From Ilumatobacteraceae bacterium (GTDB taxonomy: Bacteria; Actinomycetota; Acidimicrobiia; Acidimicrobiales; Ilumatobacteraceae), in NCBI GenBank assembly GCA_025456105.1, contig JALOLG010000061.1:1-7549 (forward strand): a stretch of DNA of 7,549 bases, in the 5' to 3' direction. Positions 6,402-7,549 of the stretch are shown here, in pieces (the first letter of the stretch is position 1; each line of letters opens with the position of its first letter). The position numbers and the translations under genes were made by a program. A model generated the notes under the pieces. That model made no database searches and was not told the DNA's origin. It saw only the letters and a program-made list of their open reading frames with translations.

Positions 6402-6411
6402 CGAGCTGCAG

Positions 6412-7549
6412 GTGAACCGGTCGTTGCTGTGGGAACCGATCACGGTCGGCACCCTCACGCTGTCCCACCGGTTGGTGGTGCCGCCCCACGGTGGCGGCAA
6501 CGGCAGCCTCATGGGCACCCCCGACGAGTTCGAGCAGCACTGCGCGCTGTGGCTGGCCAAGGTGCACGGGGGGATCGAATGGGTCGGTGGCGGCCCGGTC
6601 TTCGTGGCCAACGCGCCGATGCCGGCGGGCTTCGAGCCGACCGGGGTCGGGGCCCACGGGCCGGGGCTCTTCCGCCACCCGCTGTTCGGTGAGCGCATGG
6701 GCGAGCTCGCCGATCGGATCCACGGCGCAGGTGGCTACCTGTCGGCCCAGATGGTGCTCCAGGGCGGGATGCCGATCGGGCCGTCGGCGACGTTCTCGGG
6801 GCATCACAGTCACGACATCGCCCACGCGATGACGGTGGAGGAGATCGAGTGGCTCGTGCGCGAGTACGGCGAGTCGGCGGCGATCGCGCTCGATGCCGGC
6901 GTCGACGCGATCGAGCTCCACGCCAACCACGACGACCTGCTCGAGTGGTTCCTCTCCCCGCTCACGAACCACCGTGCCGACGCCTACGGCGGCGACCCCG
7001 AACGGCGGCGACGGCTCCTCCGGGAGGTCGTCGGCGCCATCCGCACCAACGCGACGCGCCCGTTCACCCTCGGCCTGCGCCTGTGCCTCGACCAGCTCCT
7101 CACCGGAGGGCTCCACATCGACGACTGCTGCCGATTGGTGGAGGCGTTCACGGCCGAGGGTGAGATCGACTACGTGAGCGTCGACATCGGCAACAACTGG
7201 AACGGTCCGAGCTACATCCCCATCGCGTGGCACGACGACCACGAGTGGTCGGCGCTGGCCGGCCAGGTGAAGGCGGCCACCCACCTGCCGGTCGTGTACT
7301 GCGGGCGGGTCACCGAGCCCGAGCACGCCGCCCGGGTGATCGCCGCCGGGGAGGCCGACATCGTCGCCGTCGCGCGGGCGACGATGGCCGACCCCGACTT
7401 CGCGATCAAGGCCCGCCACGACCGCGACGACCAGATCCGCCCGTGCATCGGCCTCAACGACTGCATCCACCGCAAGCTCGTCGACGGTCTCCCCTTCGCC
7501 TGCGGGGTGAACCCGGCGTTCGCCCGTGAGCGGGTGGGCCGGCCCGGGC
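6412..7549 (+). CDS. Second OYE-family FMN/Fe-S flavoprotein, trimethylamine dehydrogenase-like (runs off the right edge)
   Basis: The first 379 residues of an OYE-type flavoprotein starting at GTG 6412. LLWEPITVGTLTLSHRLVVPP is the FMN-barrel N-terminus. The active-site segment is LHANHDDLLEWFLSPLTNHRADAYGG with His170 and His173, but the usual Gly-Tyr after the second His is Asp174-Asp175. Near the edge the Fe-S segment reads CIGLNDC, with Cys345, Leu348, Cys351 and Cys364. Trimethylamine dehydrogenase uses Cys345, 348, 351 and 364, so positions match and only the second ligand is missing. An FAD/NAD module would be expected to the right but is not visible. It is a paralogue of the 2143-4104 protein, in the same superfamily but clearly diverged. 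It diverges from the P450 and has its own promoter and palindromic operator. The reaction could be amine or C-N oxidation, or enoate reduction; the sequence does not decide. Confidence 0.9.
   Translation, partial: MNRSLLWEPITVGTLTLSHRLVVPPHGGGNGSLMGTPDEFEQHCALWLAKVHGGIEWVGGGPVFVANAPMPAGFEPTGVGAHGPGLFRHPLFGERMGELADRIHGAGGYLSAQMVLQGGMPIGPSATFSGHHSHDIAHAMTVEEIEWLVREYGESAAIALDAGVDAIELHANHDDLLEWFLSPLTNHRADAYGGDPERRRRLLREVVGAIRTNATRPFTLGLRLCLDQLLTGGLHIDDCCRLVEAFTAEGEIDYVSVDIGNNWNGPSYIPIAWHDDHEWSALAGQVKAATHLPVVYCGRVTEPEHAARVIAAGEADIVAVARATMADPDFAIKARHDRDDQIRPCIGLNDCIHRKLVDGLPFACGVNPAFARERVGRPG

Larger units (their letters stand above)
6107..6411. other. Divergent intergenic region between the P450 and the second OYE gene
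   Basis: 305 bases with no gene I can support. It contains the P450 ribosome binding site, a 7-bp inverted repeat (6199-6218), an 8-bp inverted repeat (GCCGGTGG at 6222-6229 with CCACCGGC at 6247-6254), a short open stretch with coding-like third positions (6257-6343), two CACGTG sites (6334-6339 and 6379-6384), and the promoter, palindrome and ribosome binding site of the OYE gene. No clear promoter for the leftward P450 was recognised. Confidence 0.6.

Noticed and set aside
6244..7470. A leftward open frame of 408 codons
   Set aside because: It is antisense to the second OYE gene, which has clear family motifs; the composition (Arg, Val, Asp, His) is that of a shadow frame.

Overview
The window is about 7.5 kb of very GC-rich DNA with strongly GC-biased third codon positions, GTG as well as ATG starts, tightly packed genes with 2-4 base gaps or overlaps, and -10 hexamers placed exactly six bases before start codons, the layout of leaderless mRNAs. 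Together with the gene families this points to an actinobacterium with a large oxidative catabolic repertoire (actinomycete or Acidimicrobiia-like). I cannot name the species.

Layout, left to right. (1) A leftward pair: a DUF167 gene (1088 to 813) whose stop overlaps the start of a cytochrome P450 gene (816 to beyond base 1). Only the N-terminal 272 residues of the P450 are in the window. (2) A 53-base divergent promoter region. (3) A rightward pair: an LLM-class (luciferase-like) flavin oxidoreductase (1142-2140) followed after 2 bases by a large Old Yellow Enzyme (OYE) / 2,4-dienoyl-CoA reductase / trimethylamine dehydrogenase-like flavoprotein (2143-4104). (4) Meeting it tail to tail with a 13-base gap, a leftward VapBC toxin-antitoxin module (vapB 4713-4513, vapC 4516-4118) with its own promoter. 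(5) A complete leftward cytochrome P450 (6106-4769). (6) A 305-base divergent intergenic region holding a candidate sigma70-type promoter and a perfect 16-bp palindrome. (7) A second OYE/trimethylamine dehydrogenase-like flavoprotein reading rightwards from 6412 off the right edge.

Two P450s, two FMN/FAD/Fe-S type OYE proteins and one FMN-type LLM enzyme look like a redox cluster for oxidising or reducing an unidentified lipophilic substrate (inference). No ferredoxin, ferredoxin reductase, CoA ligase or transcription factor gene is in the window, so substrate and electron-transfer partners cannot be read here. The features most worth checking are that both OYE proteins lack the second cysteine of the usual four-cysteine iron-sulfur motif, that their active-site signatures differ from each other and from the family, and that a likely repressor operator covers the predicted transcription start of the second OYE gene. 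I found no RNA genes, CRISPR array, insertion sequence or attachment site.
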